A DNA stretch of 64,000 nt from contig NZ_FOKI01000009.1 of the NCBI RefSeq assembly GCF_900111985.1, forward strand, positions 87,667 to 151,666, given 5' to 3'. The DNA comes from Clostridium frigidicarnis. GTDB lineage: Bacteria > Bacillota > Clostridia > Clostridiales > Clostridiaceae. A program made the translations under genes and the position numbers. Below are positions 17,273 to 25,590 of the stretch, one piece after another (the stretch's first letter is position 1; each line of letters begins with the position of its first letter). The notes under the pieces are model-generated. The model did no database searches. It saw only the letters and a program-made list of their open reading frames with translations, and was not told the DNA's origin.

Positions 17273-18970
17273 TTATAATGTATTTTCCTGATCCTTACTT
17301 ACGCCAAACTTATTTAGCATAAGGTACATGAATCCTATTGCTATATAAACTATTACTATTAAGACTGTTGAATAAGCTGATGCTACACCAAATCTTCCAT
17401 TATCAACTTGTGAAAGTATTGAAGCTGTTAACAGCTGATATTTTGGTGTTACTAAGAATACTACCGCACTTACAGCAGTCATACTTCTAACAAATGTGTA
17501 AACAAGTCCACTAAAGAAAGCCGGTTTAATTAATGGAAGTGTAACTGACGTAAATACCTTAGTTGAATTTGCTCCTAAGTCTTGGGCAGCTTCTTCTATA
17601 GCTGGATCTATTTGTTGAAGTGACGCAACTCCTGACCTGACTCCAACTGGTAAACTTCTAACTATAAATGCAATTACAATTATAAAAGCAGTCCCTGTTA
17701 ATACTAATGGTTTTGTATTATATGCATTTATATATCCAAGTCCAAGTACCGTACCTGGAACAGCCATTGCTAAAAGTGATGTAAATTCTATAAAACTTCT
17801 TCCAATAAATTTCTTTCTAACTATTAAGAATGCTATTATCATTCCTAAAAGTCCTGTTATTGGTGTTGCGTATATTGATAAAAGAGTTGTATCTTTTATA
17901 GGATTAAGTCCTATATTAAATACATACTTAAAATGATCTAAAGTTAAAGTATAGTCTATTCCCATAACCTTAAAGAATCCACCTAGTGGAACTAAGATAT
18001 ACAGAGATAAAACAAATATTGTTATAAGTAAACAGGCTATATCTATAGGCCAAACTATTTTTTTGTCTGTTACTAAATCTCTTTCTTTTGCTGCTTTTCC
18101 TGTTACTGTTACATAAGATTTCTTTTCAAGCCAGAACTTCTCTAAAATGAATAGTAAAATTGAAAGAGTTAATAGTATAACTGCTATTGCAGCTCCTCCG
18201 CTCATATCATAGTTACCTATTGCTTGCATATATATTTTAGTTGCAAGAGTTGAAAAGTTTCCTCCTATAACCATGGGGTTTGAGAAATCTGCAACAACTT
18301 CTATAAAAGTTAATAAAAATGCATTTGCTATCCCTGGTAAAAGCAATGGCAATGTTACTGTTGTGAAAGTTTTCCATCTTGAAGCTCCCATACTTCTAGC
18401 TGCTTCCTCTAATGATGGGTCAATTTTCTTTAATAATCCTATTAATAATAAATATGCCACTGGGAAGAAGGTCATAGTTTGAACCATTACTATACCTTTA
18501 AATCCATATATATTAGCATCTGTAATATTGAATACTTGTCTTGTTATAAGTCCAAATTGTCCGAATAACATAATAGCTGATAATGCTAATACGAATGGAG
18601 GTGATATGATAGGCAAAATAGAAACTACTTTAAATAGTTTTTTAAAGTGTGATCTAATGTATGCATCTGCATATGCAAATAAGAATCCTATTGCTGTAGA
18701 AAGTACTCCTACAGTAACACCTAAAACAAGAGTATTAACTAATGTTTCTCTAAAATCTATATCTCTTAAAATTTGTTTATATGCACTTAGTGAAAATCCA
18801 CCATTTTCAACAAAACTTACTTTCAATACAGAATATAACGGAAACATTATAAATATCGCTAATGTAACTATTAGAAATATTATTGTTGTAAGCAATATAG
18901 GGTCTCGCCATATTTTTTTCATATCATCCTTTTGTCGTTGTCTTCGTGCTTGTCTTTTTGTTAAAGCCAT
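17273..18970 (-). CDS. Fused double permease of Fbp/Phn-type ABC importer
   Basis: A 565-residue membrane protein containing two BPD_transp_1 domains in tandem. Each half has about six helices and an EAA loop: EEAARSMGASRWKTFTTVTLP near 195 and EEAAQDLGANSTKVFTSVTLP near 470. The duplicated form is the standard architecture for FbpB-like ferric and for 2-aminoethylphosphonate importers, where one polypeptide forms the whole channel. The N-terminus is basic (KRQARRQRQ), as expected for a cytosolic end. It lies between the binding-protein and ATPase genes in the usual order. Confidence 0.9.
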   Translation of the reverse strand: MALTKRQARRQRQKDDMKKIWRDPILLTTIIFLIVTLAIFIMFPLYSVLKVSFVENGGFSLSAYKQILRDIDFRETLVNTLVLGVTVGVLSTAIGFLFAYADAYIRSHFKKLFKVVSILPIISPPFVLALSAIMLFGQFGLITRQVFNITDANIYGFKGIVMVQTMTFFPVAYLLLIGLLKKIDPSLEEAARSMGASRWKTFTTVTLPLLLPGIANAFLLTFIEVVADFSNPMVIGGNFSTLATKIYMQAIGNYDMSGGAAIAVILLTLSILLFILEKFWLEKKSYVTVTGKAAKERDLVTDKKIVWPIDIACLLITIFVLSLYILVPLGGFFKVMGIDYTLTLDHFKYVFNIGLNPIKDTTLLSIYATPITGLLGMIIAFLIVRKKFIGRSFIEFTSLLAMAVPGTVLGLGYINAYNTKPLVLTGTAFIIVIAFIVRSLPVGVRSGVASLQQIDPAIEEAAQDLGANSTKVFTSVTLPLIKPAFFSGLVYTFVRSMTAVSAVVFLVTPKYQLLTASILSQVDNGRFGVASAYSTVLIVIVYIAIGFMYLMLNKFGVSKDQENTL

Positions 18971-19003
18971 TTCTTCATCACCTCTATATTAATACTTATA
19001 AAT

Positions 19004-19100
19004 TTTCAAGTGACAAGTTTACAGTGATAAGTGGCAAGTTTCAAACCAAACTCACCATCCACTCCAACTTGTCACTTGTAACTTGAAATTTGTAACTAAT
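19004..19100. repeat. Dispersed AAGT/ACTT repeat, copy 2
   Basis: Between the binding-protein and permease genes lies AAGTGACAAGTTTACAGTGA and, inverted 60 bases on, ACTTGTCACTTGTAACTTG. It can fold on itself. Related sequence occurs at 6252-6312 and 34996-35040. It sits inside an ABC operon, so it might adjust expression of binding protein relative to permease. Confidence 0.6.
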
Positions 19101-19194
19101 AAAAGTTTGTCATTTATAAAAATGTGCCAAAAGTAAACCTTTTAAAAAGCACCCTTGACACACATTTATTGAGTATTGTGATTGTTTGAGCTTA

Positions 19195-20223
19195 CTACTT
19201 AATTGCTTTGTTCCATTTCTCAACTAATTCACTTCTGTTTTTACCAGCCCAATCTAAATCGTAATTTATTAATTTAGTATCTTTTATTTCATTTGATATT
19301 TCTGGTGCTTTAGCATTTGTATTTGTTAAGAATTGGAATGATCCTACAGTTTGTCCTATTTCTTGTCCTTTTTTGCTTAAGCAGAAATCTATGAATTTCT
19401 TAGCAGCTTCTTGGTCTGGGCCACCTTTAACAATACCTGAAGCTCCTATTTCATAACCTGTACCTTCTTTTGGTGCAGTTAATACTAAGTCTTTCATTCC
19501 TTCTTCTCTATATTTAATTCCATCATGCAAATATGAAACTCCAACCATTACTTCTCCTTGACCTGCTAATCTTGCTGGAGCTGTTCCTGATTTTTCATAA
19601 GATTTAACGTTTGCATTTAAATCTTTCATATATTTAAGACCTGCTTCTTCTCCCTTTAATTGAATCATAGTAGCAAGAGCTGTGTAAGATGTTCCTGATG
19701 AACCTGGGTTTGCTATTGAAATTTGTCCCTTAAATTCTGGTTTCAATAAATCATCCCAGCTTTCTGGAGCTTCTACACCTTTTTCTTTAAGTAATTTTTG
19801 GTTTGAAACAAATCCAAGATATCCAACATATATTCCTGTCCATGCTCCATCTTTATCTTTATATTTTTCTGGAATATCATTTGCATTTTCCGATACATAA
19901 TTTTCCAAAAGACCATCTTCTTTAGCTTGTACAAATGCATCTGCCGGACCTCCAAACCATACTGAAGCCTTTGGATTCTCCTTTTCTGCTCTTAATCTTC
20001 CAAGTATTTCTCCTGAAGACATTCTAACAGCCTCTGCTTGTATTCCTGTTTCTTTCTTAAACTCATCTACAGTCTTAACCATATGATCTTCCATAAGTCC
20101 ACAATAAATTGTTAGTTTTAAATCTTTATTTTTGTCAGCGCTACCACTGCCTCCACAACCTACAAATAGGCTTGTACACATTACAACGCTTAATGCCATT
20201 GCTAAAAGTTTTTTTCTTTTCAT
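19195..20223 (-). CDS. ABC substrate-binding lipoprotein (ferric / 2-aminoethylphosphonate type)
   Basis: A 342-aa extracellular solute-binding protein of the periplasmic-binding type II fold. A signal peptide ends in a lipobox with Cys23 (LFVGC) and a Gly/Ser linker. Family landmarks include LTIYCGLMEDHM, AEKENPKASVWFGG and KKFIDFCLSKKGQEI. It would capture substrate outside the cell and deliver it to the permease at 17273-18970. No ligand triad can be read with confidence, so iron versus phosphonate is open. GGAGGGG precedes ATG 20223. A TATAAT (20256-20261) lies about 35 bases upstream without a well-placed -35, which would fit control by the AraC-type regulator (inference). Confidence 0.9.
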   Translation of the reverse strand: MKRKKLLAMALSVVMCTSLFVGCGGSGSADKNKDLKLTIYCGLMEDHMVKTVDEFKKETGIQAEAVRMSSGEILGRLRAEKENPKASVWFGGPADAFVQAKEDGLLENYVSENANDIPEKYKDKDGAWTGIYVGYLGFVSNQKLLKEKGVEAPESWDDLLKPEFKGQISIANPGSSGTSYTALATMIQLKGEEAGLKYMKDLNANVKSYEKSGTAPARLAGQGEVMVGVSYLHDGIKYREEGMKDLVLTAPKEGTGYEIGASGIVKGGPDQEAAKKFIDFCLSKKGQEIGQTVGSFQFLTNTNAKAPEISNEIKDTKLINYDLDWAGKNRSELVEKWNKAIK

Positions 20224-20335
20224 ATTCTTCCCCTCCGTAATATTATATTAACTTCATTATACGGTAAACATTTTCACAAAACTTAAATATGTCAAAAAAC
20301 AATACTTTATGGTAAAAAATCATTACATTTTGTTG

Positions 20336-20425
20336 AGTCATCTAAACATGAAAATAGAATGATAAGTACCATAAACAAGCAGATTTCACCTAGTATTCTA
20401 AAGTTTTAAACAGCATATTTTCCTC
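20336..20425. repeat. Left-half copy of the 34.6-kb palindromic element
   Basis: ATGAAAATAGAATGATAAG with the following AACAAGCAGATTTCACCTAG matches the left 85 bases of the element at 34577-34785. The right half is missing. It sits upstream of the binding-protein gene. From here to 20700 there is also a perfect hairpin at 20540-20576 (AGAAGTGAAGTTTC and complement), probably a terminator, and no gene. Confidence 0.75.
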
Positions 20426-20539
20426 CAACAAATTACTACGCTTTAAAATACAAATCAAAGTATTTTTTAAAATTGTTAAATTTCTATTTAATTTTTTTTG
20501 TAAATATCACACTATCCTTTAAAAGGCGTGTAAAATGTG

Positions 20540-20588
20540 AGAAGTGAAGTTTCTTTTTCAAGGAAACTTCACTTCTTATTTTTTCCAT
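20540..20588. terminator. Hairpin, probable terminator
   Basis: A perfect 14-bp stem with a 9-nt loop is followed on the plus strand by TATTTTTT. Read on the minus strand, after the LspA-like gene, the tail is only CACATTTT, so strength in that direction is doubtful. Confidence 0.55.
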
Positions 20589-20708
20589 ATAAACTTTGAT
20601 TTAATCACCACACCAAGCCGTCGCTTTTAGCGATTTAGTTCTATAAGAACAATGTGACTTAACTACAACCGTTAATAATTCTTATTCTTTCAATCATGTA
20701 ATTTATGT

Positions 20709-21239
20709 TTATAATTTTCGTAGAATATATTTAGTAAAATCCTTTACTATATTATCATCAATTTGGTTTAAAACTTTGTTTTTTAAGAGCACTGATAAGA
20801 TTATCAACCCACTAAAAATATTAATATATACATCTTTTAAGTCAAACGTAAAAAAACCATTTACTAATATGTAATCTAAACTACCGTTCCAAAAAATTTT
20901 GTCAATTAGCGAACACATAGCGCCAGAAAATATAAAAGCATACATAATATTAACAATTTTGATAGTTCCGAATTGATAATTTAGATACTGATAAAACAAA
21001 TATACTAATATGATCATAATTGCTCCAAAAACAATGTGAATCCATTTACTCACACCTAATTGAAACATAGAATTAAACCATGAATAGTCCCTATTGAACA
21101 TAGGCTCAAAGTATAGGAATCCAGGCAATATAGGAAATTTTTTGTCAAGGAAATTGTTGTTAATTACTATTTTAATAACCTGCTCTATTGTTACTAAAAT
21201 AAGCACTGCTATACATGTCTTTTTGTTTTGAATTTTCAT
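20709..21239 (-). CDS. Signal peptidase II (LspA)-like membrane protein
   Basis: Four hydrophobic segments and the two LspA signatures can be seen: SLIDKIFWNGSLDYI (compare GNLIDR...VDFI) and FTFDLKDVYIN (compare FNxAD), supplying the two catalytic Asp positions. LspA removes signal peptides from prolipoproteins in the membrane. The second motif diverges (FDLKD for FNLAD), and the gene lies in an accessory setting with its own promoter module, so it is likely a paralogue or a protein with a special substrate rather than the housekeeping enzyme. ATG 21239 follows AGGTGG; the longer frame to 21275 lacks a site. Confidence 0.7.
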   Translation of the reverse strand: MKIQNKKTCIAVLILVTIEQVIKIVINNNFLDKKFPILPGFLYFEPMFNRDYSWFNSMFQLGVSKWIHIVFGAIMIILVYLFYQYLNYQFGTIKIVNIMYAFIFSGAMCSLIDKIFWNGSLDYILVNGFFTFDLKDVYINIFSGLIILSVLLKNKVLNQIDDNIVKDFTKYILRKL

Positions 21240-21302
21240 ATTTATTCTGCACCACCTAATATAAATAATCTTCACATAAAATTACGAATCCGGCCTATAA
21301 TA

Positions 21303-21458
21303 CAAGAAAATTATAACATATTTTATAAATTATTATATAATTTCTCTTGTTTTATAATACCTTAGTATTCAATTTTAATATAATATTAGTTACGTAAACT
21401 TATATTTGTATTGCACAACAAAAAAATCGTAAATTCGATTTTGAATAATAAGATTTTT
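21303..21458. repeat. Composite intergenic module (P, B-like and H), 21.3 kb
   Basis: Read on the minus strand there is first an H stem-loop (AAAAATC...GATTTTT, 21421-21458) after the hydrolase gene. A diverged B segment follows (21351-21380). Then comes the P promoter motif AAATATGTTATAATTTTC (21303-21345) before the LspA-like gene. The same order recurs in the 39-62 kb island. Confidence 0.65.
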
Positions 21459-21586
21459 AAATTAGTTATTTTTATTTTTTATTTTAATTACTGATGCTTT
21501 TATATAATATTAAGAAGTTTCCTACTAAACTTTAGCTAATTATCTAGTATTATAAATATTTTACTTGCATTAAACATATGCACCTT

Positions 21587-22603
21587 TTACTTCTGATTTT
21601 TTATTAACTTTATTATTTCATTGTTTATAACATCAGGCACAAATTGATGTATAGAGTGTCTTGAATCTTTAACAACCATTTGTGTACTATCTGTAGACCA
21701 ATCTTTCAAAGCTATCTGACTATTTTCCCATTCAGGAATTGATAAAGTATTACTCTCAGAAGTCAGTATTCTAAGCGGTATATCACCCAATTTCCCGTTA
21801 CCTAAAATTGTTTTTGCATTAGCGCTTGCCATGTTACCTTCATCTATAATATTTCTGTTATACATAGTTTTAAGAGTCATTGCAAAATATAACTGTTTCA
21901 AATCATTAGGTAATAGTTTAAGATTATTTTGTCCTGATGCAATTTTTGTGGAATAACTTGTATGGTAAAGTGCAAATCTGGCTATGCCCAAAGATTTTAG
22001 TATATTATAATTAAAGGCGGTGCTACTACTAGTTTCCAGACTATTTTTTAAATAAAACTCAGGACTGCCCCCGTCAATTTCTACAATACCCGAAACTTCA
22101 TCTTTATATGTTTGCGCAAATCTTATTACTGATAATGATGCTAATGAATGACCCACTAATATATATGGAGGCTTTTGTCCTGATTTTACAAGAGCTGTGT
22201 GCATTTCTTCTACAATAGAATCTATATCTCTTGGTACATCTGTTACTTGACTCCATCCATGTCCAGGTCTATCGTAAATAGCTATTTTAGTATACTTTGA
22301 AATTTCATTATAAAGAGGATAAAAATCTACATAAGAGCTTGGTTCATTTAATCCACCAGTAAAAACTACAGTAATATTACCTTCACCTTTGCTAAATACA
22401 TTGATTTTATGATTATTTACATCAACCATTTCTCCTATTTGAGAATAGTTTTTAGAATCATTGTATTCCCCAATTTTTTCATAAGAAAAACCAATTAATA
22501 AAATAAAAGCTACAAAAATCAAACTTAGCAATACATATTTTCTAAATCGCTTTTTACTTTTTATTTTGGATTTCCTTTTCTTTTCTCTTCTATTCATATA
22601 CAT
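21587..22603 (-). CDS. Membrane-anchored alpha/beta hydrolase
   Basis: A 338-residue protein with a very basic N-terminus (about residues 4-22), one membrane helix (about 24-42) and an extracytoplasmic alpha/beta-hydrolase domain. The nucleophile elbow LVGHSLASLS (GHS near 150), an oxyanion strand (FTGGLNEPSSY), an acidic residue on the SGIVEIDGG strand and a late His in SRHSIHQF make up the expected serine-hydrolase triad. It belongs to the broad group of esterases, lipases and epoxide hydrolases; substrate cannot be inferred. GGGAGAG precedes ATG 22603. It is a single gene, followed by an H stem-loop. Confidence 0.8.
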   Translation of the reverse strand: MYMNRREKKRKSKIKSKKRFRKYVLLSLIFVAFILLIGFSYEKIGEYNDSKNYSQIGEMVDVNNHKINVFSKGEGNITVVFTGGLNEPSSYVDFYPLYNEISKYTKIAIYDRPGHGWSQVTDVPRDIDSIVEEMHTALVKSGQKPPYILVGHSLASLSVIRFAQTYKDEVSGIVEIDGGSPEFYLKNSLETSSSTAFNYNILKSLGIARFALYHTSYSTKIASGQNNLKLLPNDLKQLYFAMTLKTMYNRNIIDEGNMASANAKTILGNGKLGDIPLRILTSESNTLSIPEWENSQIALKDWSTDSTQMVVKDSRHSIHQFVPDVINNEIIKLIKNQK

Positions 22604-22890
22604 TTATAAACTCTCCCTTAAAATGATATAACTCTTGTCTAGTTGGTATTGTAAGTATTACTCAATTAAATTCTCCCCTAGTATTTTATAGTAAATAATT
22701 CGTATATTTATCCAAATATACCTTAATATTAAATCGTCAAAATAAGCTAACATCTATTTTAAATTTAAACGTTTAAATTGAGCCAATAATCTATGAAGAG
22801 CATATCTATTTACCCCAAACAGACCTCTCCATTCTTACAACATATGTCTATAATGAATAGCTTGTCATTAACTTTATGTCTATACATATA

Positions 22891-22932
22891 AAAACACTGT
22901 AAAATTCATTTCCGAATAATACGATATTTATA
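22891..22932. repeat. H stem-loop copy, 22.9 kb
   Basis: AAAACACTGTAAAATTCATT continuing to GAATAATACGATATTT belongs to the H family. One stem arm has decayed, so pairing is partial. It lies directly after the stop of the minus-strand gene at 22942-23475, the usual place for H. The 290 bases to the left, up to the hydrolase start, hold no gene. Confidence 0.65.
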
Positions 22933-22941
22933 TAACTTAAT

Positions 22942-23475
22942 TTATTGATTTCTCCAAGCTTTCAATTTCATTTCAATATCCTTAACTTTTTCATCCCCAA
23001 AATGATTCTTTAAAACCTGAAAAAAGTCTATAAAGCCTTTATTTTCAAATGTAACAATTATCTTAATGCCGACACCTTTTAAAACAATACTCCCCCCAAA
23101 AATTCTTGAATAATTCACAGAAGTTATAGAATTATAATATAAATGCCTTTTAAAACCTAATCTGTGTGATGTTATACCTTCAGTATTATATATAACTTTA
23201 GAAGTTGCAGCTACAAGACTTAATATTAGAAATATTATTGACATTGTTACTAAAAGGACTAAAAGTTCAAAATTATCATTAAAATCTTCTCTTACTAATA
23301 TACTCCCTATTATAAACATACTAGAAAATATCATACCTGATATTGATATGACTTTAGATTTTTTAATTATTCCATTACCTTGTTTGTCTTTTTGTGCTTC
23401 TTCAAAAGCTGGTTGTAAAATAAACTTTTCTCTGAAGATTTTGTATAACTTTCTTTTTAAATAATTCATTTGCAT
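22942..23475 (-). CDS. Membrane protein of unknown function with PH-like domain, 177 aa
   Basis: A basic cytosolic N-terminus (about 1-40) is followed by two hydrophobic helices (about 43-62 and 70-92) and a C-terminal soluble domain of about 80 residues of mixed beta/alpha character. The pattern resembles bacterial membrane proteins with a small PH-like domain (DUF6560-like, from memory). No catalytic residues are visible. AAGGG precedes ATG 23475; a second ATG two codons later is equally plausible. It is a single gene. Confidence 0.65.
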   Translation of the reverse strand: MQMNYLKRKLYKIFREKFILQPAFEEAQKDKQGNGIIKKSKVISISGMIFSSMFIIGSILVREDFNDNFELLVLLVTMSIIFLILSLVAATSKVIYNTEGITSHRLGFKRHLYYNSITSVNYSRIFGGSIVLKGVGIKIIVTFENKGFIDFFQVLKNHFGDEKVKDIEMKLKAWRNQ

Positions 23476-23634
23476 ATTTCCCTTCTTTTGTTAACATATG
23501 CTTATAATTATATCATATTTTTTAATTAATTTTATAATTATGTAATTGACATTTCTACAACAATATACTTTATATTAAGTATAATTTTAACGGGTATTGG
23601 TATAACAAATAAAAGATCAATAGGAAAAAGTAAA

Positions 23635-23735
23635 TGAGGCCACTGAAAAAATTTTATTTTTTCTAAAATTACGCCTTGTAAACCCCATGGTTTCGTTGTG
23701 TTTTTTCAAGAAAATTAACTTTTTCAGTTGCCTCA
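23635..23735. mobile_element. 101-bp MITE-like element with 16-bp terminal inverted repeats
   Basis: TGAGGCCACTGAAAAA at the left end and its complement (15 of 16 bases matching) at the right end enclose 69 bases. The whole can fold as one hairpin. No open frame is present. The structure fits a miniature inverted-repeat element or a deleted IS; the parent transposon is not in the window. Confidence 0.6.
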
Positions 23736-23779
23736 ACTATTTTTCTATTAAAAGAAGGACAAAACTTCCTCCTTTTAAG

Positions 23780-24205
23780 TTAATCTATATATCCTTTTGC
23801 TATTGAAATTAGTTTTGTAATATTAGATTTGTATTTTACTATATGCTCATGTAATTCTTCGTGGCTTGGTTCTTTATATCTATGAGAAATTCTATTTCTT
23901 ATTAACCTTGATTTTTCTAGAAATATATACATATCGTTATCAATAACATTATTGTTCTTTAAAAGCTTTAAGCTATCGCTTAATGTTATACCTATTTTAA
24001 ATTTTTTTAGTTCCTTTAAAATAATTGAGCAGAAGTCTTCTAATATAGTGTGAAAACTAACAAACAATTGCCTTAAACTTGATTTTGCTAATTTTATCAT
24101 TAAATCATTTTCTTTATATTTATCTAACACTTCTAAACATTCATCTATATCTACTTTACATTCTTGTATATCTTCTATTATTTTTAATAATCGCTCATTG
24201 TTCAT
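23780..24205 (-). CDS. HEPN-domain toxin (HepT-like)
   Basis: A 141-residue all-helical protein of the HEPN/DUF86 family. The diagnostic RX4HXY motif is present as RNRISHRY near residue 107. This is the putative RNase centre of HepT toxins, whose Tyr can be AMPylated by the partner MntA. The gene overlaps the upstream nucleotidyltransferase gene by 4 bases (ATGA), the standard arrangement of the MNT/HEPN toxin-antitoxin pair. Its activity is inferred from family knowledge. Nothing in the sequence suggests inactivation. Confidence 0.88.
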   Translation of the reverse strand: MNNERLLKIIEDIQECKVDIDECLEVLDKYKENDLMIKLAKSSLRQLFVSFHTILEDFCSIILKELKKFKIGITLSDSLKLLKNNNVIDNDMYIFLEKSRLIRNRISHRYKEPSHEELHEHIVKYKSNITKLISIAKGYID

Positions 24206-24621
24206 GATAATACATCTCTCCTTCTGAAATACATAAAGTCTGCATTTTCTATATAAATTCTATTAATATCATCACAAAATCTTTCAAATAATTTATTTTC
24301 ATCTGTTGTATGTAATACTTTTCCTGTATTTAAAATATTAATCTTTACAAACATATCAAGACTATTACTTTTTAAATCTACCACATCTATATCCCTCTTT
24401 AAAAGTTCTTCCAAAAATAATTCTATATCCAAAATATTATCTAAAGGAAGTTTATTTTCACCTAATATAGCTATGTCTACATCCGATAATTCATTAAAAT
24501 CCTCAGTACAGATACTCCCAAATAGCATAACGCTATTTATATTAAATTTATCAATAAATTCAAAGAAATACTCTGAATTCAACTTATTTATAATGTCATT
24601 TTTGATTTCAGCTATATTCAT
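24202..24621 (-). CDS. MNT-type nucleotidyltransferase antitoxin (MntA-like)
   Basis: A minimal nucleotidyltransferase of about 139 aa. The GSxxx...DVD motif is complete (FGSICTEDFNELSDVDIAI, Gly-Ser and the two Asp), with a third acidic residue expected at VVDL. Proteins of this type neutralise the downstream HEPN toxin by AMPylating it. ATG 24621 has GGTGAG 6 nt upstream; a TTG at 24633 opens the same frame but is less well placed. It is encoded first in the operon, as is usual. Confidence 0.85.
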   Translation of the reverse strand: MNIAEIKNDIINKLNSEYFFEFIDKFNINSVMLFGSICTEDFNELSDVDIAILGENKLPLDNILDIELFLEELLKRDIDVVDLKSNSLDMFVKINILNTGKVLHTTDENKLFERFCDDINRIYIENADFMYFRRRDVLS

Positions 24622-24810
24622 CCAACTCACCAACTTTCAAAATATTATAAATCTATAAGTTTCAATACCATTCTATCATAAAAAATATTTTCTTTATATA
24701 ATATACAACCCTTATCACTTGCTAATCAGTTCCACCATATTTGTAATCAATTACTCAATATAGTAAACTCTATTATATATCTAAAATTTACATATGAAAG
24801 GACTAGTATT

Positions 24811-25362
24811 ATGAACTGGATTGAAGAAATAAAATCATATATTCCATGTAATGAACAAGAAGAATGTGATAAAAACTTTATATTAGAAGCTATAAACAAA
24901 TATGATAATATACTAACTAGAGAAAATATTTTTATGCATATAACAAGTTCAGGTTATATTGTAAACAAAGCAAAAGATAAAACTTTAATGATACATCATA
25001 ACATTTATAAATCTTGGGCTTGGACTGGTGGTCATGCTGATGGTGATGTTGATTTACTTCATGTAGCAATTAAGGAAGCAAAAGAAGAAACTGGTGTTAA
25101 ACATATAACCCCTATAGATTCTCGCATTTTTTCCTTAGATATACTTCCTGTAAATGGACATTTTAAAAGAGGCAAATATGTATCATCTCATTTACATTTA
25201 TCCATTGCTTATCTTTTAGAAGCTGATGAAAATGACATACTTATGATAAAAGAAGATGAAAACAGTGGAGTTAAATGGATACCATTAAATGAACTTCATT
25301 TTCATTGTAATGAGCCTCATATGCTCACTGTTTATGACAAGTTTAATAGTAAAATCTTTTAA
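24811..25362 (+). CDS. NUDIX hydrolase
   Basis: A 183-aa protein with a Nudix fold. The C-terminal half of the Nudix box is intact (KEAKEETGV, matching REUXEEXGU with K for R). The first conserved Glu of GX5E is replaced by Val or Asp (GGHADGDVD), which may change metal binding or specificity. It probably hydrolyses a nucleoside diphosphate linked to another moiety. GAAAGGACT precedes the ATG. It is a stand-alone plus-strand gene among minus-strand neighbours. Confidence 0.85.
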   Translation: MNWIEEIKSYIPCNEQEECDKNFILEAINKYDNILTRENIFMHITSSGYIVNKAKDKTLMIHHNIYKSWAWTGGHADGDVDLLHVAIKEAKEETGVKHITPIDSRIFSLDILPVNGHFKRGKYVSSHLHLSIAYLLEADENDILMIKEDENSGVKWIPLNELHFHCNEPHMLTVYDKFNSKIF

Positions 25363-25500
25363 AGTATTATATACCTTACTTGACTATTATCTAAGTTAAT
25401 CTAGAAGTATCCTACCTGTTATCCTCCATAGTGTAAAATTATGGAATATTGCAGACGATAAATTTAAAAGTAGAATTGGATTTATAATCTTACATGTATA

Positions 25501-25530
25501 AAAGGGAGGAAAATAACTCCTCCCTTTACC
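25501..25530. terminator. Hairpin terminator between convergent genes
   Basis: A perfect 10-bp G/C-rich stem (AAAGGGAGGA / TCCTCCCTTT) with a 7-nt loop has a TTTT tail on the minus strand. It lies between the NUDIX gene and rsgA. Confidence 0.65.
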
Positions 25531-25590
25531 ATCTCTATAGTCTTGACACTACATTAAAGCCTCTTCCAAAAACCATATAATCTATAATAA

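Noticed and set aside
20224..20335. Riboswitch upstream of the ABC binding-protein gene
   Set aside because: The leader is short and AT-rich with no conserved aptamer-like pairing; only a -10 box is visible.
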